64,000 nt of DNA from Lelliottia nimipressuralis (GTDB lineage: Bacteria; Pseudomonadota; Gammaproteobacteria; Enterobacterales; Enterobacteriaceae), in contig NZ_SDDX01000001.1 in the NCBI RefSeq assembly GCF_004115925.1, forward strand, positions 124,001-188,000. The letters run 5' to 3'. This document shows positions 10,217-22,730 of this stretch, one piece after another (within the stretch, counting starts at the first letter, position 1; each line of letters starts with the position of its first letter). The notes under the pieces are model-generated. The model was given only the letters and a program-made list of their open reading frames with translations, did not search any database and was not told the origin of the DNA. Position numbers and translations under genes: made by a program.

Positions 10217-11539
10217 ATGAGTGAATTTTCCCAGACAGTCCCCGAACTGGTTGCCTGGGCCAGGAAAAACGATTTCTCCATCTCGCTGCCGGTAGACAGG
10301 CTCTCTTTCCTGCTGGCGGTCGCTACGCTTAACGGCGAACGTCTGGATGGAGAGATGAGCGAGGGTGAACTGGTGGATGCGTTCCGCCATGTCAGTGATG
10401 CGTTTGAGCAAACCAGCGAAACCATTAGCGTGCGTGCCAACAACGCGATCAACGAGATGGTGCGTCAACGTCTGCTGAACCGCTTTACAAGCGAGCAGGC
10501 GGAAGGAAACGCCATCTATCGTCTGACACCGCTGGGCATCGGCATTACGGACTATTACATCCGTCAGCGCGAATTCTCCACGCTGCGCCTCTCTATGCAG
10601 CTGTCGATCGTGGCGGGCGAGCTTAAACGGGCGGCGGATGCTGCGGACGAAAATGGGGATGAATTCCACTGGCATCGAAATGTCTACGCGCCGCTGAAAT
10701 ACTCGGTGGCCGAAATTTTCGACAGTATCGATCTCACCCAGCGTCTGATGGACGAGCAGCAGCAGCAGGTGAAAGACGATATCGCGCAGCTGCTGAATAA
10801 AGACTGGCGTGCGGCGATCTCAAGCTGTGAACTGCTTTTGTCTGAAACTTCCGGAACCCTGCGTGAATTGCAGGACACGCTGGAAGCTGCAGGGGATAAA
10901 CTCCAGGCGAATCTGCTGCGCATCCAGGATGCGACGCTGGCGCATGACGATCTGCATTTTGTCGATCGCCTGGTCTTCGATTTGCAAAGCAAACTCGACC
11001 GTATTATCAGCTGGGGCCAGCAGTCGATCGATCTGTGGATCGGCTATGACCGCCACGTGCATAAATTCATCCGTACCGCCATCGACATGGACAAGAACCG
11101 CGTGTTCGCCCAGCGTCTGCGTCAGTCGGTACAAAGCTATTTCGATGCGCCATGGGCGCTGACCTACGCCAACGCCGATCGTCTGCTGGATATGCGCGAC
11201 GAAGAGATGGCGCTGCGTGACGAAGAGGTCACCGGCGAACTGCCGCCGGATCTGGAGTTTGAAGAATTCAACGAAATTCGTGAGCAACTTGCCGCGATGA
11301 TCGAAGAACAGCTGGCCGTCTACAAAACCAGACAAGTGCCGCTGGATCTCGGCCTCGTGGTGCGCGACTATCTGGTGCAATACCCGCGTGCGCGCCATTT
11401 TGATATCGCCCGCATCGTCGTCGATCAGGCCGTTCGCCTGGGCGTCGCGCAAGCAGATTTCACCGGACTGCCGCCGAAGTGGCAGCCGATTAACGATTAC
11501 GGAGCCAAGGTACAGGCGCATGTCATTGACAAATATTGA
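10217..11539 (+). CDS. mukF: Condensin kleisin subunit MukF
   Basis: MukF is the kleisin of the MukBEF chromosome-organising complex. It dimerises through its N-terminal winged-helix domain and bridges MukB heads through its middle and C-terminal regions. The 440 residues equal the E. coli length. The central part (about 150-310) is helical and rich in Gln, Glu and Leu; an acidic stretch near 335-355 is also seen. The last 20 bases overlap the mukE start, so the genes are coupled. Confidence 0.98.
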   Translation: MSEFSQTVPELVAWARKNDFSISLPVDRLSFLLAVATLNGERLDGEMSEGELVDAFRHVSDAFEQTSETISVRANNAINEMVRQRLLNRFTSEQAEGNAIYRLTPLGIGITDYYIRQREFSTLRLSMQLSIVAGELKRAADAADENGDEFHWHRNVYAPLKYSVAEIFDSIDLTQRLMDEQQQQVKDDIAQLLNKDWRAAISSCELLLSETSGTLRELQDTLEAAGDKLQANLLRIQDATLAHDDLHFVDRLVFDLQSKLDRIISWGQQSIDLWIGYDRHVHKFIRTAIDMDKNRVFAQRLRQSVQSYFDAPWALTYANADRLLDMRDEEMALRDEEVTGELPPDLEFEEFNEIREQLAAMIEEQLAVYKTRQVPLDLGLVVRDYLVQYPRARHFDIARIVVDQAVRLGVAQADFTGLPPKWQPINDYGAKVQAHVIDKY

Positions 11540-12224
11540 ACAAGTGATGCCAGTTAAACTGGCCCAGGCGCTGGCAAATCCGTTATTTCCGGCGCTGGAC
11601 AGCCAGCTGCGTGCCGGTCGTCACATTGGTCTTGACGAGCTGGATAATCACGCTTTTCTGATGGACTTCCAGGAGTATCTGGAAGAGTTTTATGCCCGTT
11701 ACAACGTTGAGTTGATCCGCGCGCCAGAAGGCTTTTTCTACCTGCGCCCGCGCTCCACGACGCTGATCCCACGCTCTGTGCTGTCTGAGCTGGACATGAT
11801 GGTGGGCAAAATTCTTTGCTATCTCTACCTCAGCCCGGAACGTCTGGCCAACGAAGGCATCTTCACTCAGCAAGAGCTGTATGACGAGCTGTTGAGCCTC
11901 GCAGACGAAGGCAAGCTGCTTAAGCTTGTGAACAACCGCTCCACCGGGTCGGATCTTGACCGCCAGAAGTTACAGGAAAAAGTCCGCTCTTCCCTGAACC
12001 GCCTGCGCCGTCTGGGGATGGTCTGGTTTATGGGCCACGACAGCAGCAAATTCCGCATTACCGAATCCGTGTTCCGCTTTGGCGCTGATGTGCGCACTGG
12101 CGATGACCCGCGTGAAGCGCAGCTGCGCATGATCCGCGACGGTGAAGCCATGCCTATCGAAAATAATTTGCAGCTCAATGATGAGAATGAAGAGAGTCAG
12201 CCGGATAGCGGGGAGGAAGAGTAA
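11520..12224 (+). CDS. mukE: Condensin subunit MukE
   Basis: MukE is the KITE-type winged-helix partner of MukF. The start at 11520 ([18 protein letters not shown]) gives 234 residues, as in E. coli; the same frame is open further upstream only as a shadow inside mukF. The C-terminus is acidic and ends in [13 protein letters not shown], like E. coli. The stop TAA shares its last A with the mukB ATG. Confidence 0.98.
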   Translation: MSLTNIEQVMPVKLAQALANPLFPALDSQLRAGRHIGLDELDNHAFLMDFQEYLEEFYARYNVELIRAPEGFFYLRPRSTTLIPRSVLSELDMMVGKILCYLYLSPERLANEGIFTQQELYDELLSLADEGKLLKLVNNRSTGSDLDRQKLQEKVRSSLNRLRRLGMVWFMGHDSSKFRITESVFRFGADVRTGDDPREAQLRMIRDGEAMPIENNLQLNDENEESQPDSGEEE

Positions 12225-15200
12225 TGATTGAACGCGGTAAATTTCGTTCGCTAACGCTGGTTAACTGGAACGGTTTCTTTGCCCGAACCTTCGATCTGGA
12301 TGAGCTGGTCACCACGCTCTCCGGCGGTAACGGGGCGGGTAAATCCACCACCATGGCGGCGTTCGTCACGGCGCTGATCCCTGATTTGACGCTGCTTCAC
12401 TTCCGTAACACCACCGAAGCGGGCGCGACGAGCGGGTCTCGCGATAAAGGTCTGCACGGTAAGCTGAAGGCGGGCGTCTGTTATTCAGTGCTGGATGTGA
12501 TCAACTCCCGCCACCAGCGTGTGGTGGTCGGTGTGCGCCTGCAACAAATTGCGGGCCGCGACCGTAAAGTCGACATCAAACCTTTCGCCATCCAGGGGCT
12601 GCCAACGTCGGTTCAACCGACGTCACTGCTGACGGAAACCCTTAACGATCGTCAGGCGCGCGTGCTGCCGCTGAATGAACTGAAAGAAAAGCTCGAAGCG
12701 ATTGAAGGCGTCCAGTTTAAACAGTTCAACTCGATCACTGATTATCACTCGCTGATGTTTGATCTGGGCGTTGTGGCGCGTCGTCTGCGCACCGCGTCGG
12801 ACCGCAGCAAATACTATCGCCTGATTGAAGCCTCCCTGTACGGCGGGATTTCCAGCGCCATCACCCGCTCCCTGCGCGACTACCTGTTGCCGGAAAACAG
12901 CGGCGTGCGCAAAGCCTTCCAGGACATGGAAGCGGCGCTGCGTGAAAACCGCATGACGCTGGAAGCGATTCGCGTTACCCAGTCTGACCGCGACCTGTTC
13001 AAACATCTGATCAGCGAAGCGACCAACTACGTGGCGGCGGACTACATGCGTCACGCCAACGAGCGTCGCATTCATCTGGATAAAGCGCTGGAGTACCGCC
13101 GCGAGCTGTTTACCTCTCGCAAGCAGCTGGTGGCTGAGCAGTACAAACACGTTGAGATGGCCCGCGAGCTGGGCGAACACAACGGTGCCGAAGGCGATCT
13201 GGAAGCCGATTATCAGGCGGCCAGCGATCATCTGAATCTGGTGCAAACTGCCCTGCGCCAGCAGGAGAAAATCGAGCGCTACGAAGCCGATCTCGATGAG
13301 CTGCAGATCCGTCTCGAAGAGCAAAACGAAGTGGTGGCAGAAGCCGCCGATATGCAGGAAGAGAAAGAGGCGCGCGCCGAGGCCGCCGAGCTGGAAGTGG
13401 ATGAGCTGAAAAACCAGCTGGCCGACTACCAGCAGGCTCTCGATGTTCAGCAAACCCGCGCCATCCAGTACACCCAGGCATTACAGGCGCTGCAACGCGC
13501 GAAAGAGCTGTGCCACCTCCCGGATTTAACACCGGATAGTGCCGACGAGTGGCTGGAGACCTTCCAGGCAAAAGAACAGGAAGCGACGGAGAAATTGCTC
13601 TCCCTCGATCAGAAAATGAGCGTGGCGCAGGCCGCGCACAGTCAGTTCGAACAGGCATATCAGCTGGTTGCGGCGATCAACGGCCCGCTGGCGCGCAGTG
13701 ATGCCTGGGAAGTGGCGCGCGACTTGCTGCGCGATGGAGTCAATCAGCGCCATCTGGCGGAGCAGGTTCAGCCGCTGCGTATGCGTCTGAACGAGCTGGA
13801 ACAGCGTCTGCGTGAACAGCAAGAGGCGGAACGCCTGCTGGCCGAATTCTGCAAGCGCCAGGGTAAGCATGTCGATATCGACGATCTGGAAACGCTGCAT
13901 CAGGAACTGGAAGCGCGTATCGCGTCTCTGTCTGACAGCGTCTCCAGCGCCAGCGAGCAGCGCATGGTCCTGCGCCAGGAGCTGGAACAGCTGCAGTCGC
14001 GCACTCAGACGCTGCTGCGACGTGCGCCAGTCTGGCTGGCCGCGCAAAGCAGCCTGAACCAGCTGAGCGAGCAGTGTGGTGAAGAGTTCGAGTCTAGCTC
14101 AGAAGTAACCGAATACCTGCAACAGCTGCTTGAGCGCGAGCGCGAAGCCATTGTTGAGCGTGACGAAATCGGCGCGCGTAAAAATGCCGTCGATGAAGAG
14201 ATTGAACGTTTAAGTCAGCCAGGCGGCGCGGAAGATTCGCGTCTTAATGCGCTGGCGGAACGTTTTGGTGGCGTGCTGCTGTCCGAAATTTACGACGACG
14301 TCAGCCTTGAAGATGCGCCGTATTACTCTGCGCTGTATGGCCCGTCCCGTCATGCGATCGTCGTGCCGGATTTATCGCTGATTGCCGATCAGCTGGAAGG
14401 GCTGGAAGAGTGTCCGGAAGATCTCTATTTGATCGAAGGGGATCCGCAGTCCTTCGATGACAGCGTGTTCAGCGTCGATGAGCTGGAAAAAGCGGTGGTC
14501 GTGAAAGTTGCCGATCGCCAGTGGCGTTATTCTCGCTTCCCGACGCTGCCGATCTTTGGCCGCGCCGCGCGTGAAAACCGCATCGAAAACCTGCATGCCG
14601 AACGTGAAACCCTATCTGAACGCTTCGCGACCCTGTCGTTTGACGTGCAGAAAACCCAGCGTTTGCACCAGGCCTTCAGCCGCTTTATCGGCAGCCACGT
14701 TGCAGTTGCCTTTGAGCCGGATCCAGAAGCCGAGATCCGCAAACTCAATACCCGTCGTGGCGAACTTGAGCGCGCCCTGAGCAATCATGAAAATGATAAT
14801 CAGCAGAGCCGCGTACAGTTTGAACAGGCGAAAGAGGGCGTTGCAGCCCTGAACCGTATCCTGCCGCGTCTGAATCTGCTGGGTGACGAAACCCTCGCCG
14901 ATCGCGTGGATGAAATTCAGGAACGCCTGGATGAAGCTCAGGAAGCCGCACGCTTCGTCCAGCAGCACGGCAATCAGCTCGCGAAACTGGAGCCTGTGCT
15001 GTCGGTTCTGCAAAGCGATCCGGAACAGTATGAACAGCTGAAAGAAGATTATGCGTACTCCCAGCAGGTGCAGCGTGATGCGCGCCAGCAGGCGTTTGCA
15101 CTGACCGAAGTGGTGCAGCGTCGCGCGCACTTTGGTTATAGCGACTCGGCAGAAATGCTGAGTGGCAACAGTGATTTGAACGAAAAACTGCGCCAGCGTC

Positions 15201-16672
15201 TGGAGCAGGCAGAAGCAGAACGTAGCCGCAGCCGTGATGCGCTGCGCAGCCACGCCGCACAGCTGAGTCAGTACAATCAGGTGCTGGCATCGCTGAAAAG
15301 CTCCTTCGACACCAAGAAAGAGCTGCTCACCGATCTGCATAAAGAATTGCAGGATATCGGCGTTCGCGCGGACAGCGGGGCGGAAGAGCGTGCACGCATT
15401 CGCCGCGATGAGTTGCACAGCCAGCTGAGCAACAACCGTTCACGCCGTCACCAGCTGGAAAAAGCCCTGACACTGTGCGAAGCGGAGATGGATAACCTGA
15501 CCCGTCGCCTGCGTAAGCTGGAACGCGATTACCACGAGATGCGCGAGCAGGTCGTGACCGCCAAGGCGGGCTGGTGTGCGGTGATGCGCATGGTGAAAGA
15601 CAATGGCGTCGAGCGTCGTCTGCACCGTCGCGAGCTGGCCTATCTCTCTGGCGATGAGCTGCGTTCGATGTCGGATAAAGCGTTGGGTGCTCTGCGTCTT
15701 GCGGTGGCGGATAACGAACATCTGCGCGATGTGCTGCGTATGTCTGAAGATCCAAAACGTCCTGAGCGCAAAATTCAGTTCTTCGTGGCGGTTTATCAGC
15801 ACCTGCGTGAACGTATTCGCCAGGACATCATTCGCACGGACGATCCGGTCGAAGCGATCGAACAGATGGAGATCGAACTGGGTCGCCTGACAGAAGAGCT
15901 GACCTCCCGCGAACAGAAGCTGGCCATCAGCTCTCGCAGCGTGGCGAACATTATTCGCAAAACGATCCAGCGCGAGCAGAACCGTATCCGGATGCTCAAC
16001 CAGGGTCTGCAGAGCGTGTCGTTTGGCCAGGTGAACAGCGTTCGTCTGAACGTTAACGTCCGTGAAGCGCACGCCACTCTGTTGGATGTGCTCTCTGAGC
16101 AGCACGAGCAGCATCAGGATCTGTTCAACAGCAACCGTCTCAGCTTCTCCGAAGCGCTGGCGAAACTGTATCAGCGCCTGAATCCGCAGATTGATATGGG
16201 CCAGCGTACGCCGCAAACCATTGGTGAAGAGCTGCTGGATTACCGTAACTATCTGGAAATGGAAGTTGAAGTTAACCGTGGTTCTGACGGCTGGCTGCGT
16301 GCAGAATCCGGCGCACTTTCTACCGGCGAAGCGATCGGTACCGGGATGTCGATTCTGGTGATGGTCGTGCAGAGCTGGGAAGATGAAGCGCGCCGCCTGC
16401 GTGGCAAGGATATCTCGCCGTGTCGCCTGCTGTTCCTCGATGAGGCCGCGCGTCTGGATGCCCGTTCAATCGCAACGCTGTTTGAGCTGTGCGACCGTCT
16501 GGATATGCAGCTGATTATTGCGGCACCTGAGAACATCAGTCCGGAAAAAGGCACGACGTACAAACTGGTGCGTAAAGTGTTTAATAATACCGAACATGTT
16601 CACGTCGTGGGGCTGCGCGGTTTTGCGCCGCAGCCGCCGGAGTCGTTACCGGGTACGGCTGACGCGTCTTAA
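12224..16672 (+). CDS. mukB: Chromosome partition SMC-like ATPase MukB
   Basis: MukB is the SMC-type ATPase of the MukBEF loop extruder; its hinge also binds topoisomerase IV. The 1482 residues compare with 1486 in E. coli. The N-terminal head holds Walker [13 protein letters not shown] near residue 35. Two long coiled coils (about 300-660 and 780-1110) flank the hinge. The C-terminal head holds signature [14 protein letters not shown] and Walker [14 protein letters not shown]. It is last in the cmoM-mukFEB operon and is followed by a clear terminator. Confidence 0.98.
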   Translation: MIERGKFRSLTLVNWNGFFARTFDLDELVTTLSGGNGAGKSTTMAAFVTALIPDLTLLHFRNTTEAGATSGSRDKGLHGKLKAGVCYSVLDVINSRHQRVVVGVRLQQIAGRDRKVDIKPFAIQGLPTSVQPTSLLTETLNDRQARVLPLNELKEKLEAIEGVQFKQFNSITDYHSLMFDLGVVARRLRTASDRSKYYRLIEASLYGGISSAITRSLRDYLLPENSGVRKAFQDMEAALRENRMTLEAIRVTQSDRDLFKHLISEATNYVAADYMRHANERRIHLDKALEYRRELFTSRKQLVAEQYKHVEMARELGEHNGAEGDLEADYQAASDHLNLVQTALRQQEKIERYEADLDELQIRLEEQNEVVAEAADMQEEKEARAEAAELEVDELKNQLADYQQALDVQQTRAIQYTQALQALQRAKELCHLPDLTPDSADEWLETFQAKEQEATEKLLSLDQKMSVAQAAHSQFEQAYQLVAAINGPLARSDAWEVARDLLRDGVNQRHLAEQVQPLRMRLNELEQRLREQQEAERLLAEFCKRQGKHVDIDDLETLHQELEARIASLSDSVSSASEQRMVLRQELEQLQSRTQTLLRRAPVWLAAQSSLNQLSEQCGEEFESSSEVTEYLQQLLEREREAIVERDEIGARKNAVDEEIERLSQPGGAEDSRLNALAERFGGVLLSEIYDDVSLEDAPYYSALYGPSRHAIVVPDLSLIADQLEGLEECPEDLYLIEGDPQSFDDSVFSVDELEKAVVVKVADRQWRYSRFPTLPIFGRAARENRIENLHAERETLSERFATLSFDVQKTQRLHQAFSRFIGSHVAVAFEPDPEAEIRKLNTRRGELERALSNHENDNQQSRVQFEQAKEGVAALNRILPRLNLLGDETLADRVDEIQERLDEAQEAARFVQQHGNQLAKLEPVLSVLQSDPEQYEQLKEDYAYSQQVQRDARQQAFALTEVVQRRAHFGYSDSAEMLSGNSDLNEKLRQRLEQAEAERSRSRDALRSHAAQLSQYNQVLASLKSSFDTKKELLTDLHKELQDIGVRADSGAEERARIRRDELHSQLSNNRSRRHQLEKALTLCEAEMDNLTRRLRKLERDYHEMREQVVTAKAGWCAVMRMVKDNGVERRLHRRELAYLSGDELRSMSDKALGALRLAVADNEHLRDVLRMSEDPKRPERKIQFFVAVYQHLRERIRQDIIRTDDPVEAIEQMEIELGRLTEELTSREQKLAISSRSVANIIRKTIQREQNRIRMLNQGLQSVSFGQVNSVRLNVNVREAHATLLDVLSEQHEQHQDLFNSNRLSFSEALAKLYQRLNPQIDMGQRTPQTIGEELLDYRNYLEMEVEVNRGSDGWLRAESGALSTGEAIGTGMSILVMVVQSWEDEARRLRGKDISPCRLLFLDEAARLDARSIATLFELCDRLDMQLIIAAPENISPEKGTTYKLVRKVFNNTEHVHVVGLRGFAPQPPESLPGTADAS

Positions 16673-16682
16673 CGCGTTTGAT

Positions 16683-16716
16683 AAAAAGGGCGGCACACAG
16701 GTGCTGCCCTTTTTAT
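16683..16716 (+). terminator. Rho-independent terminator of the muk operon
   Basis: An AAAAAGGGC(G)GCA arm pairs with TGC(T)GCCCTTTTT eleven bases after the mukB stop, ending in five T. Confidence 0.9.
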
Positions 16717-16852
16717 TTGCTTAACTTGCGCTCAGGGCTGCGTTATCTTTAAACTTCTTTACATAAGGCAAGGCAGTAGCGTCTATGCCTTTCTATACTG
16801 AAGAAAAGCCCCGGTGTTGTGGGCAGGTCGTAAAGCAAACAGGGGGCAAGGG

Positions 16853-18676
16853 ATGTTGCTAAAGAAAACTCATGGTCGTCAGCTATCCGCACTCAGTGTG
16901 TGCCTGACGTTAATATTCGCTCCACTGTTTAATGCCCAGGCTGATGAGCCTGAAGTGGTTCCTGTCGACAGTTCGGCGACGATGGGCGCACAGCCCACTT
17001 CGCTGCTGCAACCACTGGAACAATCTTCCGCGACCGCCATTATGGCAGGTATCAAAACGCTGCCTGCGGATGTGGATACGCAAGCCGTGCGCCAGCAGCT
17101 GCAATCAGGACTGCCGTCCGGCTACACGCCCGCCTACCTTAATCAGCTGACCTTACTGTATGCCGCGCGCGCGATGAAACCGATGTGGGACGATCGCGAT
17201 GCGGTACGTGCTTTCCAGCAGCAGCTGGCGGAAGTGGCTATCGCCGGTTTCCAGCCGCAGTTTACCGCGTGGGTTGAGCTTTTGACTGACCCGACGGTGA
17301 CGGGGATGGCGCGCGACGTGGTTCTTTCCGATGCCATGATGGGCTATCTGCAGTTTGTGGCGGGTATTCCGGTCAATGGCAATCGCTGGCTGTACAGCGA
17401 AAAACCCTACAAGCTGGCGACACCCGCACTCTCTGTGATCAACCAGTGGCAAGTGTCGCTGGATAAGGGCACGCTTCTGCGCTTTATTGCCAGTCTGGCA
17501 CCGGCCCATCCGCAATATGCCACCATGCATCAGTCGTTGCTGCAACTGGTGGCGGATACGCGCCCGTGGCCGCAGCTGCGTGGCACCACTACACTGCGTC
17601 CAGGACAGTGGAGCAGTGATGTTCCTGCGCTGCGCGAAATTCTTCGCCGCTCTGGTGAGGCCGATTCAGGGCCGAAAATTGCGCTGCCGGGGGATGATCC
17701 GCAAAGCGTGGTGGTCAGCCCATCAGCGCCTGTACAGAAGAAAAAATCTGCCGTTCCGGCCGATAAACCTGCTGCCTATGACCGTGAACTGGTTGCTGCA
17801 GTAAAAGCGTTCCAGACGGCTCAGGGCCTGGGGGCTGACGGGGTCATTGGACAGTCAACGCGCGACTGGCTGAATGTCTCACCGGCGCAGCGCGCAGGCG
17901 TACTGGCCCTGAATATTCAGCGTTTACGCCTGCTTCCAGGAACTCTTTCCAACGGAATTATGGTGAACATACCGGCCTATTCGCTGGTTTATTATCAGAA
18001 TGGCAGCGAAGTGCTGGCCTCCAGAGTCATTGTCGGACGACCGGATCGTAAAACGCCGATGATGAGCAGCGCGCTGAACAACGTGGTGGTGAATCCGCCG
18101 TGGAACGTCCCGCCGACGCTTGCGCGCAAAGATATTCTGCCGAAGTTGTGGAATGACCCGGGTTATCTCGAACGCCACGGTTATACGGTGATGCGCGGCT
18201 GGAACAGCAATCAGGCAATTGACCCGTATCAGGTCGACTGGTCGACGATTACGGCGTCAAACCTGCCTTTCCGCTTCCAGCAGGCTCCGGGTGAGCGTAA
18301 CTCGCTTGGCCGCTATAAATTTAATATGCCAAGTTCCGATGCAATCTATCTGCACGACACGCCCAACCACAACCTGTTCCAGAAAGATACGCGCGCGCTC
18401 AGTTCCGGCTGTGTTCGCGTAAATAAAGCGTCTGAACTGGCGAATATGTTGTTGGGTGACGCAGGCTGGAACAACACGCGGATATCCGATGCGCTGAAAG
18501 AAGGGAATACGCGCTACGTGAATATTCGACAAAACATTCCGGTCAATCTTTACTATCTGACGGCGTTTGTTGGTGCTGATGGACGTACCCAATATCGTAC
18601 AGATATTTACAATTACGATCTCACCGCGCGATCTGGCGCACAAATTTTGCCAAAAGCCGAACAATTAATCAGGTAA
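16853..18676 (+). CDS. ldtD: L,D-transpeptidase LdtD (YcbB)
   Basis: LdtD makes 3-3 (mDap-mDap) crosslinks in periplasmic peptidoglycan, giving beta-lactam tolerance and envelope-stress protection. A signal peptide ends at FNAQA|DEP. A peptidoglycan-binding repeat ([18 protein letters not shown]) precedes the YkuD domain with HDTPNHNLF and catalytic Cys520 in [10 protein letters not shown]. The start at 16853 has the SD-like run GGGGGCAAGGG upstream and gives 607 residues (615 in E. coli); the linker between domains is shorter here. It stands alone between two terminator-like regions. Confidence 0.96.
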   Translation: MLLKKTHGRQLSALSVCLTLIFAPLFNAQADEPEVVPVDSSATMGAQPTSLLQPLEQSSATAIMAGIKTLPADVDTQAVRQQLQSGLPSGYTPAYLNQLTLLYAARAMKPMWDDRDAVRAFQQQLAEVAIAGFQPQFTAWVELLTDPTVTGMARDVVLSDAMMGYLQFVAGIPVNGNRWLYSEKPYKLATPALSVINQWQVSLDKGTLLRFIASLAPAHPQYATMHQSLLQLVADTRPWPQLRGTTTLRPGQWSSDVPALREILRRSGEADSGPKIALPGDDPQSVVVSPSAPVQKKKSAVPADKPAAYDRELVAAVKAFQTAQGLGADGVIGQSTRDWLNVSPAQRAGVLALNIQRLRLLPGTLSNGIMVNIPAYSLVYYQNGSEVLASRVIVGRPDRKTPMMSSALNNVVVNPPWNVPPTLARKDILPKLWNDPGYLERHGYTVMRGWNSNQAIDPYQVDWSTITASNLPFRFQQAPGERNSLGRYKFNMPSSDAIYLHDTPNHNLFQKDTRALSSGCVRVNKASELANMLLGDAGWNNTRISDALKEGNTRYVNIRQNIPVNLYYLTAFVGADGRTQYRTDIYNYDLTARSGAQILPKAEQLIR

Positions 18677-18851
18677 ATGAAGTAGTTCGGGAAAAATGAT
18701 TGTCGTAAGTTATGGTAGAGAAGGGGCTATATCGCTGTAAGCCCCGTATCTACTGGGGTTGGGTGCCTTGACGTTGGCTGTTCTGGCGGTTATGGTGCCC
18801 TTCGTGCGCTAAGCATATTTACGATAACATTGACCTGTAGACCTGATTATC

Positions 18852-19403
18852 ATGGACAAATTTGACGCTAATCGCCGCAAGCTGCTGGCGTTAGGTGGTG
18901 TTGCGCTGGGCGCAGCGGCCATCTTACCGACGCCAGCATTTGCCACCCTCTCGACACCACGTCCGCGTATTTTGACGCTCAACAATCTTCACACTGGTGA
19001 GACGTTAAAAGCGGAGTTTTTCGATGGCAGAGGCTATATTCAGGATGAATTAGCAAGACTCAACCATTTTTTCCGTGATTACCGCGCGAATAAAATAAAA
19101 GCCATCGACCCAGGATTATTTGATCAGCTTTTCCGCCTCCAGGGCCTGCTCGGCACCCGCAAGCCGGTGCAGCTCGTTTCCGGTTATCGCTCTATTGATA
19201 CCAATAACGAACTGCGCGCCCATAGCCGTGGGGTAGCCAAAAAAAGCTATCACACTAAAGGACAGGCGATGGACTTTCATATTGAAGGCGTTTCATTAGC
19301 CAATATTCGCAAAGCTGCGTTATCTATGCGCGCAGGTGGTGTAGGATATTATCCACGTAGCAACTTTGTGCATATTGATACCGGGCCAACACGGCACTGG
19401 TAA
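18852..19403 (+). CDS. mepK: Murein DD-endopeptidase MepK
   Basis: MepK (YcbK) cleaves 4-3 and preferentially 3-3 peptide crosslinks so the sacculus can grow. The N-terminus NRRKLLALGG is a twin-arginine export signal ending near PAFA. The M15-type zinc ligands are visible as H134 and D141 in SYHTKGQAMDFH and H174 in NFVHIDTGP. The length is 183 residues (182 in E. coli). Standing beside ldtD, it cleaves the type of bond that LdtD makes. It lies 15 bases before gloC. Confidence 0.96.
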   Translation: MDKFDANRRKLLALGGVALGAAAILPTPAFATLSTPRPRILTLNNLHTGETLKAEFFDGRGYIQDELARLNHFFRDYRANKIKAIDPGLFDQLFRLQGLLGTRKPVQLVSGYRSIDTNNELRAHSRGVAKKSYHTKGQAMDFHIEGVSLANIRKAALSMRAGGVGYYPRSNFVHIDTGPTRHW

Positions 19404-19418
19404 TAATGAAGGAGCAGT

Positions 19419-20066
19419 ATGAACTATCGTATTATTCCGGTGACTGCGTTCGCCCAGAACTGTTCATTAATCTGGTGTGAACAAACCAAACTGGCCGCGC
19501 TTGTCGATCCCGGCGGAGATGCTGAGAAGATCAAGCAGGAAGTCGACGCGTCCGGCGTGACGCTGATGCAGATTTTGCTGACCCATGGTCACCTCGACCA
19601 TGTGGGGGCTGCGGCAGAGCTGGCACAACATTACGGTGTGCCAGTCATTGGACCGGAAAAAGAAGATGAGTTCTGGCTGCAGGGCTTGCCTGCCCAAAGC
19701 CGTATGTTTGGTCTCGATGAGTGTCAGCCTCTGACGCCCGATCGCTGGCTGAATGAAGGCGAGAGCGTTAACGTCGGAAACGTGACGCTACAGGTGTTGC
19801 ATTGCCCGGGCCATACGCCGGGGCACATCGTCTTCTTTGACGATCAATCGCGTTTGCTCGTCTCGGGTGACGTGATTTTCAAAGGCGGCGTAGGACGCAG
19901 CGACTTCCCGCGCGGCGACCACGGTCAGTTGATCCAGTCGATTAAACAGAAGTTATTGCCGTTGGGTGATGATGTGACGTTTATTCCAGGCCATGGCCCA
20001 CTGTCGACGCTGGGATATGAGCGGGTGCATAACCCGTTCCTGCAGGATGAAATGCCTGTCTGGTAA
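19419..20066 (+). CDS. gloC: Type II glyoxalase GloC (YcbL)
   Basis: A 215-residue metallo-beta-lactamase-fold hydrolase; E. coli YcbL/GloC hydrolyses S-lactoylglutathione. The metal motif THGHLDH is at 55-61, with HCPGHTPGH and a late [10 protein letters not shown] supplying further ligands. The SD AAGGAG is at the proper distance. It likely shares the mepK transcript. The other methylglyoxal gene in the window (mgsA) is 35 kb away. Confidence 0.95.
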   Translation: MNYRIIPVTAFAQNCSLIWCEQTKLAALVDPGGDAEKIKQEVDASGVTLMQILLTHGHLDHVGAAAELAQHYGVPVIGPEKEDEFWLQGLPAQSRMFGLDECQPLTPDRWLNEGESVNVGNVTLQVLHCPGHTPGHIVFFDDQSRLLVSGDVIFKGGVGRSDFPRGDHGQLIQSIKQKLLPLGDDVTFIPGHGPLSTLGYERVHNPFLQDEMPVW

Positions 20067-20074
20067 ACCCCATT

Positions 20075-20103
20075 AAAAAAGCCTGCTATCAGCAGGCTTT
20101 TTT
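20075..20103. terminator. Bidirectional terminator between gloC and aspC
   Basis: The stem AAAAAAGCCTGCT/AGCAGGCTTTTTT lies between the converging 3' ends of gloC and aspC, with A and T runs on both sides. Confidence 0.93.
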
Positions 20104-20123
20104 GTGCGTACTGAATACGGATT

Positions 20124-21314
20124 TTACAGCACAGCGACAATCGCTTCGCACAGCGGTGCCATGTTGTCTGGCGTCATTCCCGCGACGTTCACACGTCCAG
20201 AAGCGACAGCATACACACCAAACTCTTCACGCAGACGCAGAACCTGTTCTTTGGTCAGGCCGCTAAACGAGAACATCCCGTTCTGTTTGATGATGAAGCT
20301 GAAGTCACGATCCGCCCCTTTTTCTGCCAGCGTGTTCACAAACAGCAGACGCATGCGCTGGATGCGTTGACGCATGTCGTTCAGCTCTTGTTCCCAGATG
20401 GCGCGCAGGGCGTCATTGCTGAGGATGGTCGCTACGACAGACGCACCGTGTGCTGGTGGGTTGGAGTAGTTAGCACGAATCACCGATTTCATCTGGCTGA
20501 ACGCACGATCAACGGTTTGCTCATCGGCCGCCACCAGCGTACAGGCGCCAACACGCTCATTGTACAGACCAAAGTTCTTGGAATAGGAGCTGGCGACGAT
20601 CAGTTCCTGATGAACAGCGGCAAAGGCGCGCAGGCCCTCTGCATCTTCTTCCAGACCGCGAGCAAAGCCCTGGTAGGCGAAGTCGAAGAGCGGCAGCCAG
20701 CCCTTTTCTACTGACAGTTTTGCCAGCTGTTCCCACTGTTCCAGCGTCGGATCGATACCGGTTGGGTTGTGGCAGCAGCCATGGAACAGCACCACGTCAC
20801 CCGCCTGTGCTTCGTTCAGGCTGGAGAGCAGGCCGTCAAAGTCGAGCGTATGGTTTGCCGCGTCATAATATGCATATTCACGCACTTCCAGCCCCGCAGA
20901 GTTAAACACGCTCTTGTGGTTCGGCCAGCTTGGGTTGCTCACCCAAACGCGCTTCACAGCGGTGTTTTTCGCGAGGAAATCCGCCGCGACGCGTAATGCG
21001 CCGGTACCGCCTGGCGTCTGGGCTGTGCGGGCACGCTTATCGCTAACAATCGTGCTGCCTTTTCCAAACAGCAGCTCCTGAGTGCAGCGACCAAATTCCG
21101 GGATACCGTCGATACCGAGGTAGTTTTTGGTGTTTTCGTTTTCCAGCAGATACTGCTCAGCTTTTTTAACGCTGGTCAGGACCGGAGTCTTGCCGGTTTC
21201 ATCTTTATAGACACCAATACCCAGGTTGATTTTTCCAGGGCGGTCATCGGCACGAAACAGATCGGCCAGGCCCAGAATAGGGTCGGCAGGGGCGGCGGTA
21301 ATGTTCTCAAACAT
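20124..21314 (-). CDS. aspC: Aspartate aminotransferase AspC
   Basis: A PLP enzyme interconverting aspartate/2-oxoglutarate and oxaloacetate/glutamate, also active on aromatic amino acids. The 396 residues equal the E. coli length. The PLP lysine lies in [15 protein letters not shown]. Other family motifs are [14 protein letters not shown] and the substrate-binding Arg near the C-terminus (VNVAG context). It is transcribed from its own promoter between aspC and ompF. Confidence 0.98.
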   Translation of the reverse strand: MFENITAAPADPILGLADLFRADDRPGKINLGIGVYKDETGKTPVLTSVKKAEQYLLENENTKNYLGIDGIPEFGRCTQELLFGKGSTIVSDKRARTAQTPGGTGALRVAADFLAKNTAVKRVWVSNPSWPNHKSVFNSAGLEVREYAYYDAANHTLDFDGLLSSLNEAQAGDVVLFHGCCHNPTGIDPTLEQWEQLAKLSVEKGWLPLFDFAYQGFARGLEEDAEGLRAFAAVHQELIVASSYSKNFGLYNERVGACTLVAADEQTVDRAFSQMKSVIRANYSNPPAHGASVVATILSNDALRAIWEQELNDMRQRIQRMRLLFVNTLAEKGADRDFSFIIKQNGMFSFSGLTKEQVLRLREEFGVYAVASGRVNVAGMTPDNMAPLCEAIVAVL

Positions 21315-21443
21315 GACGAGGTTCCATTGTGATTACAGAAGTGAAATCCGCTATCAGGTTAACGGTAGATTTACAAAATGCCAACCGTTTGCGACGAAAA
21401 GCGTGCGCCTTTTCAAAAGTCGCTACTTTTTGCTTTCAGCCAT

Positions 21444-21472
21444 AAAAAAAACAGGACCGAAGTCCTGTTTTT
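21444..21472 (-). terminator. Rho-independent terminator of ompF
   Basis: Read on the minus strand, AAAAACAGGACTTCGGTCCTG is followed by a T run, 27 bases after the ompF stop. The loop is TTCG. Confidence 0.92.
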
Positions 21473-21499
21473 AAGGCATTTAGCAGAGAGGGCTGCTTA

Positions 21500-22579
21500 T
21501 TAGAACTGGTAAACGATACCAACACCAGCCTGGTCGTCGGTAGACAGACTCACCGCACGGGTGTAGCTGTTATCGTCCAGCAGGTTGAAGCGGTAAGCCG
21601 CGTATACGTTCATGTTCTTGTTGAAGTAGTACCAGGTACCCAGCTCAATATATTTAACCAGGTCAGCGTCGCCACCAGCGAAGCCGTTACGGTCGCTCAG
21701 GTTTTTACCTTTAGACTGTACGTAGCCCAGGGATGGACGCAGGCCGAAGTCGAACTGGTACTGTACTACTGCTTCAATGTTCTGAGTTTTGTTTGCGAAT
21801 TCGTCGTCGTTTTCGCGGGTCATGTTACGGGATTCGCCGTACATAACAGATGCGTACAGGTTGTTCGCATCGTATTTAACAGAAGTTGCCCAACCTTCAG
21901 CGCGTTTACCTTTGCCGTCAGCAGACTGATCAGAAGAACGGTCAGAGTTGGTGTACGCTGCAGTTACGTTGAAGCCTTCAGCGAAGTCATAACCCAGAGA
22001 GTAGCTGCCGCCGTCGCCGTTCTGACGAGCTGGGGTGTGACCAGATTCGTTTTTACCCTGGTATTGCAGACCCAGGTTCAGACCGTCAACCAGACCGAAG
22101 AAGTTGGAGTTACGGTAAGTTGCCAGACCGGTGCTACGGCCAGTCATGAAGTTGTCTGTTGCTGCCAGGGAGTCGCCACCCCAGATAACGAACATATCGG
22201 TAGATGCCAGTGCATCGTAGAACGCACCGTAGTTACGGCCGTAATCGAATGAACCGTAGTCGCCGCCTTTCAGACCAGCGAATGCCAGACGGGTTTTAGT
22301 ACCCTGAGCGCCTTCCTGTGCGGAAGCATCCATGTTGTATTCCCACTGACCGTAACCGGTCAGCTGGTCATTAACCTGGGTTTCACCTTTGAAGCCGATA
22401 CGGGCATAGGTGGTGTCATTGTTGTTAGAGTCACCGTTGGTAGTCCACTGGTGTTCACCTACAGCCTTACCGTAGAAGTCCAGTTTGTTGCCGTTTTTGT
22501 TATAGATTTCTGCAGCGTTTGCTGCACCGGCTACCAGCAGGGCAGGGATAACCACTGCCAGGATATTGCGCTTCATCAT
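21500..22579 (-). CDS. ompF: Outer-membrane trimeric porin OmpF
   Basis: General-diffusion porin with a 22-residue signal peptide (cleavage ANA|AEIYNK) and a C-terminal Phe (GIVYQF). The place between aspC and asnS identifies it as the OmpF orthologue, although several loops read more like PhoE. The basic constriction residues are kept: Arg in [13 protein letters not shown] and MTGRSTG. In loop 3 the usual PEFGGD is VIWGGD, so the acidic Glu117 of E. coli OmpF is Ile (mature position 110), while the Asp in STDMF is kept. Expression is expected to respond to EnvZ/OmpR and MicF. Confidence 0.93.
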   Translation of the reverse strand: MMKRNILAVVIPALLVAGAANAAEIYNKNGNKLDFYGKAVGEHQWTTNGDSNNNDTTYARIGFKGETQVNDQLTGYGQWEYNMDASAQEGAQGTKTRLAFAGLKGGDYGSFDYGRNYGAFYDALASTDMFVIWGGDSLAATDNFMTGRSTGLATYRNSNFFGLVDGLNLGLQYQGKNESGHTPARQNGDGGSYSLGYDFAEGFNVTAAYTNSDRSSDQSADGKGKRAEGWATSVKYDANNLYASVMYGESRNMTRENDDEFANKTQNIEAVVQYQFDFGLRPSLGYVQSKGKNLSDRNGFAGGDADLVKYIELGTWYYFNKNMNVYAAYRFNLLDDNSYTRAVSLSTDDQAGVGIVYQF

Positions 22580-22706
22580 TATTTATTACCCTCATTGGTT
22601 TTTTTATGACACTCGCCACTGCCCACAATAAATTCTGTCAATAAATATTTCCGGAACTATTGATGAGAGTTTGGTGTCTTTATGTATCTGACAGGCATCT
22701 TTCCAT
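22580..22706 (-). promoter_or_regulatory. ompF promoter and MicF-target leader
   Basis: On the minus strand a -10 element AAAGAT (22697-22702) precedes a leader beginning near GATACATAAAGACACC and running about 110 bases to the start codon. It closely follows the E. coli ompF leader. The 3' part TGAGGGTAATAAATAATG contains the SD and the segment that base-pairs with MicF small RNA in E. coli. Confidence 0.85.
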
Positions 22707-22730
22707 TCATATAACCGTTTCGCTAGCCTG

